Shown: piece after piece, positions 1-7,785 of the stretch
How the letters are laid out: every line of letters begins with the position of its first letter
Numbering within the stretch: position 1 is the first letter of the stretch
Virus record (IMG/VR): IMGVR_UViG_3300035698_020835
Location: 1 to 37,658 of that record
DNA length: 37,658 nucleotides
Origin: a virus
Direction: 5' to 3' (one strand)
Program-made: the position numbers and the translations under genes
Notes under the pieces: generated by a model
Databases searched by the model: none
Told to the model about the DNA's origin: nothing
What the model saw: the letters and a program-made list of their open reading frames with translations, nothing else

Positions 1-127
1 GCAACAAAACATCACAAATACCAACTCCCCGGCGGCCAGAATTACCGAGAGATCTTGCTCACCATGCCCCCTAAGAATGCGGATGAGCTTAGAAATACCT
101 TTCAATCAAGTCACTTCGATGAAGCAA
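1..127. repeat. Terminal direct repeat (assembly overlap), copy 1
   Basis: Bases 1-127 are identical to 37532-37658. A length of exactly 127 matches a common maximum assembler k-mer, so this is probably the overlap of a circular contig and not a biological terminal repeat. Joining the two copies keeps the long reading frame open: 34349-37531 is exactly 1,061 codons and continues in frame at base 1. The repeat lies inside that gene, which also argues against a true phage terminal repeat. Confidence 0.93.
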
Positions 128-3100
128 ATATCTTGGCCCATACCCGCGTCAATGACCGCAAAGACTCCGAAGGCAATAAGGTTCTCTTCATTGAGGAGAT
201 CCAGAGCGATTGGCATCAGAAGGGGCGCAAAGAAGGCTACCGGACGAAGGGAGCGGCGGGGATTGTTCCAGACGCTCCCTTTAAAAAAACTTGGCATGAG
301 CTTGCTTTGAAGCGCTTGATTCGAATGGCCGCTGAAAATGGCTATGACAAACTTGCTTGGACCACCGGCGAGCAACAATCAGACAGGTATGAGCTTTCTC
401 AAGAAGTGGATATGATTCAAGTTCGTCCCGCCAAGAGTGGCGCTGGCTTTGATGTGATGGCCTTCAAAGGGACTGACCAGAAGATCAATGAGACCGCAAC
501 GTCTGAAGATGCTCTTGCCCGGATGATTGGAAAAGACCCGGCACGGATCGCCATGGAAAAAGGCGCGGCAAAAGGTCCGATCCAACTCTATGACCTTGAT
601 CTCAAGGTGGGCGGCCAGGGAATGCAAGCTTTCTACGACCAGATGATTCCTCAATACCTTAAGAAATACCTCAAGAAGTGGGGCGGCTCCGTGGGCATGA
701 CTCAAATTGAGGACAAGGGCCAAGGCACTTTAGTTCATTCAATCGACATCACCGCTAAGATGCGCGTGAGCGTGCTGGATGAGGGCCAGAGCTTGTTTCG
801 TGAGACGCCTGAGGAGTACGGCAACCAAGGGGATAAGGACCGGATTAAGAAGCTCGAGGACCTCATTCGTAACACTAAAGAAACGCTTGAGGCCACAGAG
901 ATGATTGCCTTGAATGAAGCTCGCGCCGTCATCAAGTCGGGACCTGTGAAAGAAAAGATCCCATTTAAGGATCGCATCAACACACTTACCTCAAAGCTTC
1001 GGGTTGATTTCATCTCAGAGTTTTTCCCGGTCAAGCAACTTGAGAAGGACGTCTTTAAAGTCTACGGAAAAGAGGTTCCAAGGTTTGATCTTTCAAAGAA
1101 ATTTGAGCTTGTGGCCGGTGCTCGTGGCCGCGCGGAAGCAGACATCAGAGCTTTTGAAGCTGACATCATTAAACCCATTCGAAAGAACTATGATGATTTC
1201 AATGTATTCTTGTTTCTCAACCGCACGATCTCTCGCCTTAAAACGGATCCAGACCTCAAGCGTGTGGGATCCTGGACAGTAGAGAAGGCAGAAGCCGCGC
1301 TTGACGGACTTGAGAAGTCACTCGGGGCCCTTGAGTTTAGAAAGTTCTTGCATGTGGGTCAGGAGTTCCAACAGCACATGGACAATGCCCTTCAACTTCA
1401 AGTTGATTCGGGCCGCATGTCCGAGAAGCTCTATGAGACCATCAAAGAATCAAATGATTATTACGCGCCGTTTAAGGTCTTGAAATACTTTGAAGAAATG
1501 GAAGCGGCCAAGGGCTCAGGCGGTAGGAACATAGCCACCACGCAGCAACTCACCAAGAAGATTACGGGGATCCACTCTGAGGATTTTAATATTGTGGACA
1601 TTCTCATGACATCAGAGAGTCAGATTTACAAGTCCCGTATCCTTGCCGAGAAAAACCTTAAGATGCAAGAGATAGCCAACCTCTCAGAGCTTGACACCGA
1701 GAATAAATTTATCCGACCTTTGCGCTCGCACGAGGAAGCAGGGAAGGGCATGGACGAGGTAAAACTTTTCCAGGACGGGAAAATAGTTCGACTTGAGGTA
1801 GCCCAGGACGTGGCGGAAGCAGTCAAGGGCCTCAACCATACCCAAGTCGGGACGTTCATGAAAATCTTATCTTTAGTGGCCGCGCCTCTCCGTGCGGGTG
1901 TGACCGTCAACAACCTTGATTTCCAAGCAAGGAACCTTTTCTTTGCGGATCTTCCACGAGCTGGGCTTATCTCGAAGTATGGATTTAAGAAAGTAGGCGA
2001 TATTCTGCGCTTCCCGCTTGATTGGATCTATTCAGTGGGCAGCTCACTTCATGGGAATTTTGGCGGAGATAATGAATTGTATACTCAATTCCTAAAGAGC
2101 GGCGCAGCAAATTCCACCATTGCCAGAATGATGAGACCTGAAGCCTTCCGCCGGGAGCATCGCTTAGAAAAGTCTGTTGCAAAGCAAGTGCTTGGTGTCC
2201 CTGCAGATATTCTTGACAACATTGCAAAGTTCTCAAACGCCATTGAAGAGACCAGCAAGCTCCTTGGCGTCAAGCGCGGTCTACGTATGGAAGGGTTCGA
2301 TAAGCTTTCACCGGCAGAGCAAACGAAAAAGATGGAAGAGATCGCCCACGAAGTTAGAAACTATTCTGGGAGCCCTGACTTTGCACGCAAGGGAAGAATT
2401 GCGGGCGTTATGAATCTTGTTGTGATGTTCTTTAATGCCCGCCTTCAAGGTGTGGCTGCAGATATGAAACGCCTTGGTGGCCTTTCCGGTGGGAAAGAAG
2501 CGACCATGGCGTGGACGAGAATGTCGGTCGTTGTGGGACTTCCGGCTCTCGTCCTTAGTTTGGTAAATCATTCTGACGAGAATGAAGAGGATTACTACAA
2601 GATCCCCGAAGTGGAACGCGAGAGTTATTTCATGATCCCCCGCGATAAATATTTCACCAACAAAGAAGGTGAGCAAATCCGTGAATATTGGCGGATCCCA
2701 AAACGTGAGGTCGTGAAGCTATTTTCCAACATGATTGAGAAGGGCGTTGAGTTTGCCAAGGATAAGAACCCAGACGCGCTTGCTGAGTACGCAGCCTATT
2801 TCCTTCAAGATATTTTTCCTATCAACATACAAGGGAACAACCCGGAAGAAATCACCGAGAGCTTGATTGCCTCTCTGAACCCTCTCTTTAAAGCGCCTTA
2901 TGAGTACACGACGGGACGAAACGCCTATTTTCACAACAACATCATCCCGTTCAGAATGCGTAATATTTCCCCTGAGCTTCAATATCGCTCAAATACGCCT
3001 GAAGTTTATAAGGCTGCCGCCCGGAGTAGAATTGGACAGTTCTTTAACCTCTCGCCTTTGAAGGCAGAGGGCCTAGTCAGGAGTCTTACCGGCGGGCTTC

Positions 3101-3642
3101 TTACTCAATTTCAAATCAGGGAGCCCGACGCGGGTAGAAGTAAATTCACGCAGTATCCACTTACAAGAATCTTTCACCGGTCACGATATACTGAGAACAA
3201 AGACCTTGATAAATCTCTTGATGATGCAACCCGCAAGCAAGCAGATGAGCGCTTCCTTTTGCAAGAGATGGCAGAAAAAGAGGTCGAGGGTATGGAGACC
3301 ATGACGCGCGAAGAGAAGGGTCAGAGACTTGCCGCTATTGCGCGAAACAAGCCACTCTTTGAGCGCTTCAAGAAAACTGCTAAAGACAAAATGCTCAACC
3401 TTTCCTATGCAGAGCGTCGCATTAAATCTCTTGGAGTGAACAATGGTGAGAGAGCTGCATTCATCTATGATCTTCTTAGAAAAGAAGGCGAGAATCGCTA
3501 TGGATACCTGAAGGAATTGGTTCATAAAAAAGTGGTGAGTGAGACGGTCTTGAAGCAGATTCTTGCACGAGTGATGAATGACAATACGCTGGCCACTAAA
3601 GAAGAAAAGATCTCCAAGCTAAGGGAGGCGTTAGCTAAATAA
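1..3642 (+). CDS. Giant phage polyvalent protein, C-terminal part (continues from 34349)
   Basis: This is residues 1062-2274 of a 2,274-residue protein whose start is at 34349. The frame is open from base 1, so no start should be placed here. Residues of about 1075-1195 form a block I recognise from many phage and plasmid polyvalent proteins: NYREILL, then FIEEIQSDWHQKGRKEGY near residue 1124, then VPDAPFKKTWHELALKR and WTTGEQQSDRY. Its biochemical activity is not known to me. The remainder is mostly helical and charged, with hydrophobic stretches near 1861-1960 and 2400-2570 of the window, resembling the late LPD-type domains of polyvalent proteins (exact Pfam number not determinable by eye). 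Such proteins are thought to be packaged and injected with the DNA. The position directly after internal virion genes fits that. The end is TAA at 3640-3642, overlapping the next ATG by one base. Confidence 0.85.
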   Translation, partial: ATKHHKYQLPGGQNYREILLTMPPKNADELRNTFQSSHFDEANILAHTRVNDRKDSEGNKVLFIEEIQSDWHQKGRKEGYRTKGAAGIVPDAPFKKTWHELALKRLIRMAAENGYDKLAWTTGEQQSDRYELSQEVDMIQVRPAKSGAGFDVMAFKGTDQKINETATSEDALARMIGKDPARIAMEKGAAKGPIQLYDLDLKVGGQGMQAFYDQMIPQYLKKYLKKWGGSVGMTQIEDKGQGTLVHSIDITAKMRVSVLDEGQSLFRETPEEYGNQGDKDRIKKLEDLIRNTKETLEATEMIALNEARAVIKSGPVKEKIPFKDRINTLTSKLRVDFISEFFPVKQLEKDVFKVYGKEVPRFDLSKKFELVAGARGRAEADIRAFEADIIKPIRKNYDDFNVFLFLNRTISRLKTDPDLKRVGSWTVEKAEAALDGLEKSLGALEFRKFLHVGQEFQQHMDNALQLQVDSGRMSEKLYETIKESNDYYAPFKVLKYFEEMEAAKGSGGRNIATTQQLTKKITGIHSEDFNIVDILMTSESQIYKSRILAEKNLKMQEIANLSELDTENKFIRPLRSHEEAGKGMDEVKLFQDGKIVRLEVAQDVAEAVKGLNHTQVGTFMKILSLVAAPLRAGVTVNNLDFQARNLFFADLPRAGLISKYGFKKVGDILRFPLDWIYSVGSSLHGNFGGDNELYTQFLKSGAANSTIARMMRPEAFRREHRLEKSVAKQVLGVPADILDNIAKFSNAIEETSKLLGVKRGLRMEGFDKLSPAEQTKKMEEIAHEVRNYSGSPDFARKGRIAGVMNLVVMFFNARLQGVAADMKRLGGLSGGKEATMAWTRMSVVVGLPALVLSLVNHSDENEEDYYKIPEVERESYFMIPRDKYFTNKEGEQIREYWRIPKREVVKLFSNMIEKGVEFAKDKNPDALAEYAAYFLQDIFPINIQGNNPEEITESLIASLNPLFKAPYEYTTGRNAYFHNNIIPFRMRNISPELQYRSNTPEVYKAAARSRIGQFFNLSPLKAEGLVRSLTGGLLTQFQIREPDAGRSKFTQYPLTRIFHRSRYTENKDLDKSLDDATRKQADERFLLQEMAEKEVEGMETMTREEKGQRLAAIARNKPLFERFKKTAKDKMLNLSYAERRIKSLGVNNGERAAFIYDLLRKEGENRYGYLKELVHKKVVSETVLKQILARVMNDNTLATKEEKISKLREALAK

Positions 3643-3743
3643 TGGAGATCCTTCTTTGGCGTTTAATCTTTATGGCCGGTTGCTTCATTGGGATGCTGCA
3701 CCTCTCAGCGGTGCTTGATGTTGTTCGCTACCGCAGACGCTAG
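3642..3743 (+). CDS. 33-residue single-pass membrane microprotein
   Basis: The ATG overlaps the polyvalent gene stop (TAATG), and a Shine-Dalgarno-like AGGGAGG lies at about 3621-3627. The product is 33 residues: a short start, a hydrophobic helix of about 20 residues (LLWRLIFMAGCFIGMLHLSA) and a basic tail ending RYRRR, as in a small inner-membrane protein oriented by positive charges. Its TAG stop shares the bases CTAG (3740-3743) with the stop of the convergent minus-strand gene, so the gap is filled exactly. The function is unknown. A lysis or superinfection role is possible but unsupported. Confidence 0.5.
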   Translation: MEILLWRLIFMAGCFIGMLHLSAVLDVVRYRRR

Positions 3744-4126
3744 AACCCCTCCTTAATGAGATCATCGAGTGATCGAATAATAAGATACCGACCGCCGTGG
3801 TCAACCAAATCCTTTTCGAAAAGTTTCTGCTCGTCTGACTGCCGCCCGGTTGGCGTCTTTACCTCAAACGCGTAAAACTGAGTGTGACGTATCAGGTGAG
3901 TGTGCTCCGTGTAGATTTCTGTTTTCAAGAGCATGATGTCGGGAACACCTTTGCGGGAATGTTGAGCGCTTGCCCAAAACTCACGGCCTGTCTTTTTGTC
4001 CAGCCGCTTAACGCCCGTGTTGTTTTGCCTCCAAAAGAAATATTTTTTAAGAGCTAGATACTCGCAGCACGCCGTAACGATTGGCGATTCCGTTCTGCGC
4101 GTAATCCTCGTGTTTCTGCTTTTCAT
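3740..4126 (-). CDS. VRR-NUC domain endonuclease
   Basis: A 128-residue protein with the VRR-NUC form of the PD-(D/E)XK fold: an N-terminal Glu (E13 in TESPI), then GVPDIML with D63, FEVKTPTGRQ with E88 and K90, and SDEQKLF with Q100. Phage proteins of this family are small stand-alone nucleases of the replication/recombination module. In-frame sequence extends upstream to 4192, but the start is placed at ATG 4126 because AAGGAG sits 5-6 bases before it, and the family usually begins close to this residue. It is the last gene of the leftward cluster and is convergent with the 33-residue gene. Confidence 0.85.
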   Translation of the reverse strand: MKSRNTRITRRTESPIVTACCEYLALKKYFFWRQNNTGVKRLDKKTGREFWASAQHSRKGVPDIMLLKTEIYTEHTHLIRHTQFYAFEVKTPTGRQSDEQKLFEKDLVDHGGRYLIIRSLDDLIKEGF

Positions 4127-4203
4127 AAATCTCCTTACCTTTCTTGAGATGTTTCTATAAAAGCCGTAGAGAGGATCCCGGTAGGGCCTCATTAAAGATC
4201 GAA

Positions 4204-4413
4204 CTATTTTTGTTCCGGTTTTGGGTAATAGGTATAGATGTACTTTTTCTTTTCAGACGTACAGAACGATCCTCTTATGTCATAACCTTTTGCTTTAAGC
4301 TCTTTGATCCGTACCGGATACTGAAAAATTGCAGGCTGAAGAGCTCTGAGTTCTTGGTTTGAAATGGATCGTTTTGCTTCGAAGAGTGCTAAAAGGGTTT
4401 CTTGCTGTGACAT
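4204..4413 (-). CDS. Small helix-turn-helix protein
   Basis: A 69-residue protein beginning MSQQETLLALF, preceded by GAGGTG at a good distance from the ATG. The order is helix (ETLLALFEA), SISNQELRAL as a probable helix-turn-helix entry, RIKELKAKGYDI as the probable recognition helix and wing, and a basic C-terminus. This pattern occurs in short phage winged-helix proteins near replication genes. It could be a DNA-binding accessory or a small regulator; no partner is visible. Not assigned to a named family. Confidence 0.6.
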   Translation of the reverse strand: MSQQETLLALFEAKRSISNQELRALQPAIFQYPVRIKELKAKGYDIRGSFCTSEKKKYIYTYYPKPEQK

Positions 4414-4460
4414 TGTTCACCTCATCTCGGGGGAGGGGGAAGGGTGCCGCCCACTAACGG

Positions 4461-4492
4461 TACGCGCTAGGAACCCCCGGACCTTACGCGTA
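4461..4492 (-). other. Intergenic stem-loop
   Basis: TACGCG (4461-4466) and CGCGTA (4487-4492) form a perfect 6-bp inverted repeat, with a partly paired inner stem (AGG/CCT). It lies in the 108-base gap between two minus-strand genes, the longest gap inside this cluster. There is no T-run, so it is not an intrinsic terminator. It could be an mRNA processing or stability element. Strand is assumed from the surrounding transcription. Confidence 0.35.
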
Positions 4493-4521
4493 GCTCCCTG
4501 GAACAAGCCACCCTTATTTTG

Positions 4522-4866
4522 TTATTCCTCGTCGTTCTCGATTTCCTTTGACGCTTTCTTCCGGTAAACGCGAAGCTCATCAATGGCCGACTTGTGAATG
4601 TGACTAAATGTTGCGCCATCCACAATGACAGACTCATGCCCGCCATCAATCAACATGCCAATTACTTTCTTCCGGGCTTGTTGCTTTTTTTCGTCAAGTT
4701 CCTCTTTGACCGTTGCAATTTCGTCACAAATATCCAGGTACTTTTTTGCTGCTTTATAGATGGGATCCGACTTCTTTAGATTTGCGGTCTTGGGCATGTT
4801 GTCCGCAGCCATTTCCATCTGGTCTTCATGTTCATCATCAATTTTTGATACTTTCTTCCTTGCCAT
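4522..4866 (-). CDS. Conserved-type phage protein with coiled coil, function unknown
   Basis: A 114-residue, highly charged protein. The first 40 residues are Lys/Asp/Glu/Met-rich and probably disordered. Residues of about 40-70 (YLDICDEIATVKEELDEKK) predict a coiled coil, followed by a short mixed domain ending in an acidic tail. GGAGAAA precedes the ATG at 4866. I do not recognise the family. The layout (coiled coil plus compact C-terminal domain) is common in phage early accessory proteins, so the role is left open. Confidence 0.6.
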   Translation of the reverse strand: MARKKVSKIDDEHEDQMEMAADNMPKTANLKKSDPIYKAAKKYLDICDEIATVKEELDEKKQQARKKVIGMLIDGGHESVIVDGATFSHIHKSAIDELRVYRKKASKEIENDEE

Positions 4867-4923
4867 GATGCTTTCTCCTTTGGTTGCGTTGATATTATCA
4901 TTTAATGCTTTATTGCGAGAGCC

Positions 4924-5166
4924 TTATCTAGCTCTGTTGGAGTTTTGAAGTAGCTGCGTCCCGGCTTCTTTCTTAGAGATTCCTTTCAGCGTTATGGTGT
5001 TTGCTTGAGAGTCCACGCCGACAAGCTTGAAATAATTACCAAACATTTGAACTACGGTGCCCCAGGGCGGGAGGCGTTGATAATCTTTCTGGGACGTGAA
5101 AGCCTCTTTGATATTTTCGTTTGCTAGACCGGCCATTTCTTTAATATCCCCGGTGTTTGAGTTCAT
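4924..5166 (-). CDS. Hypothetical early protein, 80 residues
   Basis: In-frame sequence reaches 5235, which would overlap the upstream gene by 59 bases. The ATG at 5166 is preferred because AAGGAGAAAAT precedes it directly. The product begins MNSNTGDIKEMAG. It contains a PWGTVVQMFGNYFKLVGVD segment and ends in basic residues. The central part looks like a small beta-rich fold. No known family is recognised. It is the downstream neighbour of the 142-residue protein in the same co-directional run. Confidence 0.55.
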   Translation of the reverse strand: MNSNTGDIKEMAGLANENIKEAFTSQKDYQRLPPWGTVVQMFGNYFKLVGVDSQANTITLKGISKKEAGTQLLQNSNRAR

Positions 5167-5176
5167 ATTTTCTCCT

Positions 5177-5605
5177 TTATGTTTTGTGAGTTGATATTGA
5201 AGCCATGATTCGAGCTGCATAAACGGGGTTGTCAACTTGCCGCTTAAGCATATCCTCGAGCCAAGACAGGTTTGATCGGTTGATCATCTTTTGGTGTTCA
5301 AGATCGTAGTAATACTTCGTGTACTTGGCCCGAGCCTTTTCTCTGAACTCATGGCGCATACGGTCTTGTTTGAGAGGCTCTTTGTCCTCAATCCTTTTCT
5401 CAAAATCCGCCTTTGATTGACGTAACTTAATGGGAGTGGTGGGGTCCGCCTTCCATTCATAGTCGTGCATAAGGCGTGTGTCTTGGCATATCTCCGCATC
5501 AATTGCCATGTTCATCTCATCTGCGGAGATGATCCCCTTCTGGAAGTCTTGATACAAAGCCTTGAAGGGATTGTTCTTGTGGGCTACTACGTCGTTTGTG
5601 GTCAT
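5177..5605 (-). CDS. Hypothetical early protein, 142 residues
   Basis: A charged, mostly helical protein starting MTTNDVVAHKNNPF. Its ATG overlaps the TGA of the upstream replication-type gene (ATGA at 5602-5605), and GAGGAGGT is placed just before it. The middle is rich in Lys/Arg/Glu and aromatic residues (AKYTKYYYDLEHQKM). The overlap suggests coupled translation and a shared role with the DnaT-like gene, for instance as a helicase loader or replication accessory, but that is context only. No motif identifies it. Confidence 0.65.
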   Translation of the reverse strand: MTTNDVVAHKNNPFKALYQDFQKGIISADEMNMAIDAEICQDTRLMHDYEWKADPTTPIKLRQSKADFEKRIEDKEPLKQDRMRHEFREKARAKYTKYYYDLEHQKMINRSNLSWLEDMLKRQVDNPVYAARIMASISTHKT

Positions 5606-6063
5606 TTGAGTACCTCCTCGATGATGTCCTTATCAGGCCGATCATCTTTGTTGACCCATTCAGGCCAGTAATCAGGTTTAAGAAAACGAACCATGTCTCG
5701 GACCATATTCTCTTTGGCCGCGTCGCTGCGCCCATAGTTCATGATTGCTAACCTAAGCTTATGATGTTGAGTTACGTCAATTTTCTTGAACCGATTGAAC
5801 GCGCCAATCTTCTCAACTTTGAGTCCATTGCGGGATGGGTAGATCTTCCAAAGCTTTTCAAACTCAGATGTGTAAGCGCTTTTCTTCTTGATCACATCAT
5901 TTGAAATGCTTGGGAAGTCAAGCTGCTTGTTCTCTGCCTGGAAGTTGGAAAGCCAATCATGCAGCCGCTTTCTTCTTGTGAAAAGCGTCTTGATAGTTAA
6001 GTCAAGTTCTTCAATACGCGCTTTTGCACAAATCGCGGTTGTTATCTTTTCATGGTCTTTCAA
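5602..6063 (-). CDS. DnaT/replication-initiator-like protein
   Basis: A 153-residue protein with an N-terminal coiled-coil segment (about residues 10-45), then EFEKLWKIYPSRNGLKVEK and a following helical stretch ending near YWPEW. The F-x-x-x-W-x-x-YP-x-x-x-G pattern is typical of the C-terminal region of phage replication proteins and primosomal DnaT-like proteins. The start is TTG at 6063, overlapping the TGA of the upstream gene by four bases (TTGA), with AAGGA about 6 bases upstream. A replication role is inferred from the motif and the coupling. Confidence 0.6.
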   Translation of the reverse strand: MKDHEKITTAICAKARIEELDLTIKTLFTRRKRLHDWLSNFQAENKQLDFPSISNDVIKKKSAYTSEFEKLWKIYPSRNGLKVEKIGAFNRFKKIDVTQHHKLRLAIMNYGRSDAAKENMVRDMVRFLKPDYWPEWVNKDDRPDKDIIEEVLK

Positions 6064-6914
6064 ATTAGATCCTTGAGGTCAACCACATCCGGCGACTCTT
6101 CTTTCCTTGTCTCAAAATTCTCGAAGATGCTTTTTTTAGTAACGTGGCCGTCTTCAAGCGCATTGAGAAGACCAAGGAGTCGGTCGCAATCCTCACCGCC
6201 TAGCTTGTCTTTCTCAACAAGCACCTTCACCTCTTCAGGCATGATGTCGAAGCGCTCAAGCCCTTGCAGTATTTCGCTTATTCTTTCGACTAGAGGTTGT
6301 TTCTTCACGCTCAAACCTTGAGCCGCTTTCTTCGTGCAGGAAATCCGCTTTGCTTCATCGAAGTAGGCCATCTTGAGGCCCTCTGGCATCGCGTTGTTGA
6401 CAGCATTCCTCACTGCCTTTGACATTCCTGAAGCAATAGCAACTTCAAGCTTGTCACCGCTCAGGGGAACCATAGCGCTCTGGCCGCGTGGCTTAAAGAA
6501 GCGCGAAACTTTAACCTGACGCATGACCCGAGTGTTTGTCTCATAGTCCATAAAAACACCCTCACAGATGAACCCGTCATCACGTTCTTCAACCACCCTG
6601 CACGCGCTGGAAGAGCTTCCCCAGCATCGCTGAATGGCCATTGCTGCTTTGATGGTGAGACCTTCTACCCAATCCGTGGTCCCTTTAGCGCGATTCTTAA
6701 AAGGGATCGAGTAGTAAATTGTCTTCGCCATGTTGGGATAAAGTTCTAATTCGTTGGTGAGTTTTTCAAGGACTTTTTGCTCATCTCGCGGACGCAAGAC
6801 TGCAATTTGTTGCTGGACTTCGTTTTCAATCCTGACTATCTGATGGCCGTCAAGCACCATCTTTTGCATACTGCTAGAGATTTGGGGTTCGGGTTTGCTC
6901 TTTGGTTTTACCAT
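6060..6914 (-). CDS. Conserved phage protein of the recombination/replication module
   Basis: A 284-residue protein whose core has a pattern I associate with widespread phage proteins of unknown structure: YYSIPFKNRAKGTTDWVEGL, IKAAMAIQRCWG, DYETNTRVMRQ, then an Ala/Gly helix (IASGMSKAVRNAVNNAMPEG). The C-terminal 90 residues are helical and charged. It sits where lambda-like phages encode single-strand annealing proteins, so a role in recombination is plausible but unproven. ATG 6914 is chosen over in-frame starts at 6926 and 6923 because GGAGG (6919-6923) lies 4 bases before it. A promoter is predicted just upstream. Confidence 0.7.
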   Translation of the reverse strand: MVKPKSKPEPQISSSMQKMVLDGHQIVRIENEVQQQIAVLRPRDEQKVLEKLTNELELYPNMAKTIYYSIPFKNRAKGTTDWVEGLTIKAAMAIQRCWGSSSSACRVVEERDDGFICEGVFMDYETNTRVMRQVKVSRFFKPRGQSAMVPLSGDKLEVAIASGMSKAVRNAVNNAMPEGLKMAYFDEAKRISCTKKAAQGLSVKKQPLVERISEILQGLERFDIMPEEVKVLVEKDKLGGEDCDRLLGLLNALEDGHVTKKSIFENFETRKEESPDVVDLKDLI

Positions 6915-6938
6915 GTGTGCCTCCAAGTTGTTTTGAAC

Positions 6939-6967
6939 ATTATCGTCTTAAATGAAATAGAAGTAAA
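6939..6967 (-). promoter_or_regulatory. Predicted sigma70-like promoter, leftward
   Basis: On the minus strand, TTTACT (6967-6962), a 17-base spacer and GATAAT (6944-6939). It lies just upstream of the 284-residue recombination-type gene, in the widest gap of this part of the cluster. It may separate the upstream accessory genes from the replication genes. Confidence 0.45.
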
Positions 6968-6976
6968 GTAGGAATG

Positions 6977-7141
6977 TTACTTATGTTTCTTGTATTTCTC
7001 TATTTGAAGCATCTCAAGTTGGTTTGCTAACTCCCCGGACTCTTGATAAACGAACACAGTGTCAAAAGACGCCATAGAATCGCTGTTGTCTTGCGTATAC
7101 AGAATAAAACCGTTTGCTACAATTTCGACTCGAAGCTTCAT
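6977..7141 (-). CDS. 54-residue hypothetical protein
   Basis: A short gene starting MKLRVEIVANGFILYTQDN and ending in a basic tail. The ATG overlaps the TGA of the upstream gene (ATGA at 7138-7141), and AAGGGGT lies 5-6 bases before it. The first half looks like a pair of beta strands and the second half like a charged helix (NQLEMLQIEKY). The function is unknown. The tight coupling on its upstream side and the good ribosome site are the main evidence that it is translated. Confidence 0.6.
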   Translation of the reverse strand: MKLRVEIVANGFILYTQDNSDSMASFDTVFVYQESGELANQLEMLQIEKYKKHK

Positions 7142-7365
7142 TTTTTACCCCTTATTGGTTGTTGTTCAAAGTGAAATACTACGATTTGATCATACCCGCC
7201 GTTGTTGACGTGCATGAGGTCCCTAGCGAGGGTGTATTCCCCGAAACCACGCCGAGTCTTCTTACCTGTGTATAAACGGCTGTAGTGACTCCAAGCCCGC
7301 AATTCAAGCGCATGTTTCATGCCCTTGCGAAACGCTTCAATTTCTCTCTTTGTTGTTTTCTTCAT
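7138..7365 (-). CDS. 75-residue basic hypothetical protein
   Basis: The start is placed at ATG 7365 because it overlaps the TGA of the upstream 57-residue gene (ATGA). An in-frame GTG at 7377 is the alternative. The product is Lys/Arg-rich (MKKTTKREIEAFRKG, GKKTRRGFGEY) with a C-terminal beta segment (YDQIVVFHFEQQ). It is probably a nucleic-acid-associated accessory protein. No family recognised. Confidence 0.55.
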   Translation of the reverse strand: MKKTTKREIEAFRKGMKHALELRAWSHYSRLYTGKKTRRGFGEYTLARDLMHVNNGGYDQIVVFHFEQQPIRGKK

Positions 7366-7535
7366 AGCTTCGCGCACCTGTAGACTTGCTTATCGCAATG
7401 CTTGCAAACATCGAGTTTGAGGCGGCCTTCACCGTAGACAGCCGCAAATTTGGTATACCGATCCATTTCAACGACGTTTGAGGGTTCGTGAACGCAGAAC
7501 AAAAAACCGAGCAGCTTGGCCGCGTATCTAATCAT
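7362..7535 (-). CDS. 57-residue zinc-finger-like protein
   Basis: A small protein, MIRYAAKLLG..., with C14-x-H16 near the start and C44-x-x-C47 near the end (VCKHCDKQ). This spacing resembles short phage zinc-binding proteins of the 'CxHxW ... CxxCG' type. AAAGGAG lies about 12 bases upstream of ATG 7535, slightly far. The stop overlaps the next gene's start (ATGA). A structural zinc site is likely. The function is unknown. Confidence 0.55.
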   Translation of the reverse strand: MIRYAAKLLGFLFCVHEPSNVVEMDRYTKFAAVYGEGRLKLDVCKHCDKQVYRCAKL

Positions 7536-7583
7536 GATGGTTTAATCTCCTTTGAGTTCGCTTCCCAATCCCCGCAAAAATTA

Positions 7584-7772
7584 TCACCATTTTTTCCTAT
7601 GTTGATTCGCGCTAGGACAAGTTGCGAAGTGAGAGGTCATTGTCTTAGGATCAAAGACAGTAGCCCCTATCGTCATCGTTTTCACATCGACCGGGTTCCA
7701 ATTACCTTTTTCAGTATTGAGCCAGTAGATTTCAGCACCGCATGATTTACATTTCGAAGTTCCTCTTGGCAT
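7584..7772 (-). CDS. 62-residue zinc-ribbon protein
   Basis: The start is ATG 7772, preceded by AAAGGA at 8 bases. The longer in-frame extension to 7961 lies inside the upstream gene and is rejected. Motifs: KCKSCGAEIYW (C8, C11), a WNPVD segment, then SHFATCP (H48, C52), giving a C-x2-C ... H-x3-C site. Compact proteins of this type, with 'CGAxIxW' and 'PVD' signatures, are frequent in phage early regions, with no assigned role. Confidence 0.65.
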   Translation of the reverse strand: MPRGTSKCKSCGAEIYWLNTEKGNWNPVDVKTMTIGATVFDPKTMTSHFATCPSANQHRKKW

Positions 7773-7785
7773 TATTTTGTTCCTT

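Noticed and set aside
55-3642. Independent gene starting near base 55
   Set aside because: The frame is open to base 1 and joins in frame with 34349-37531 across the circular junction. The apparent start is an artefact of the contig end.
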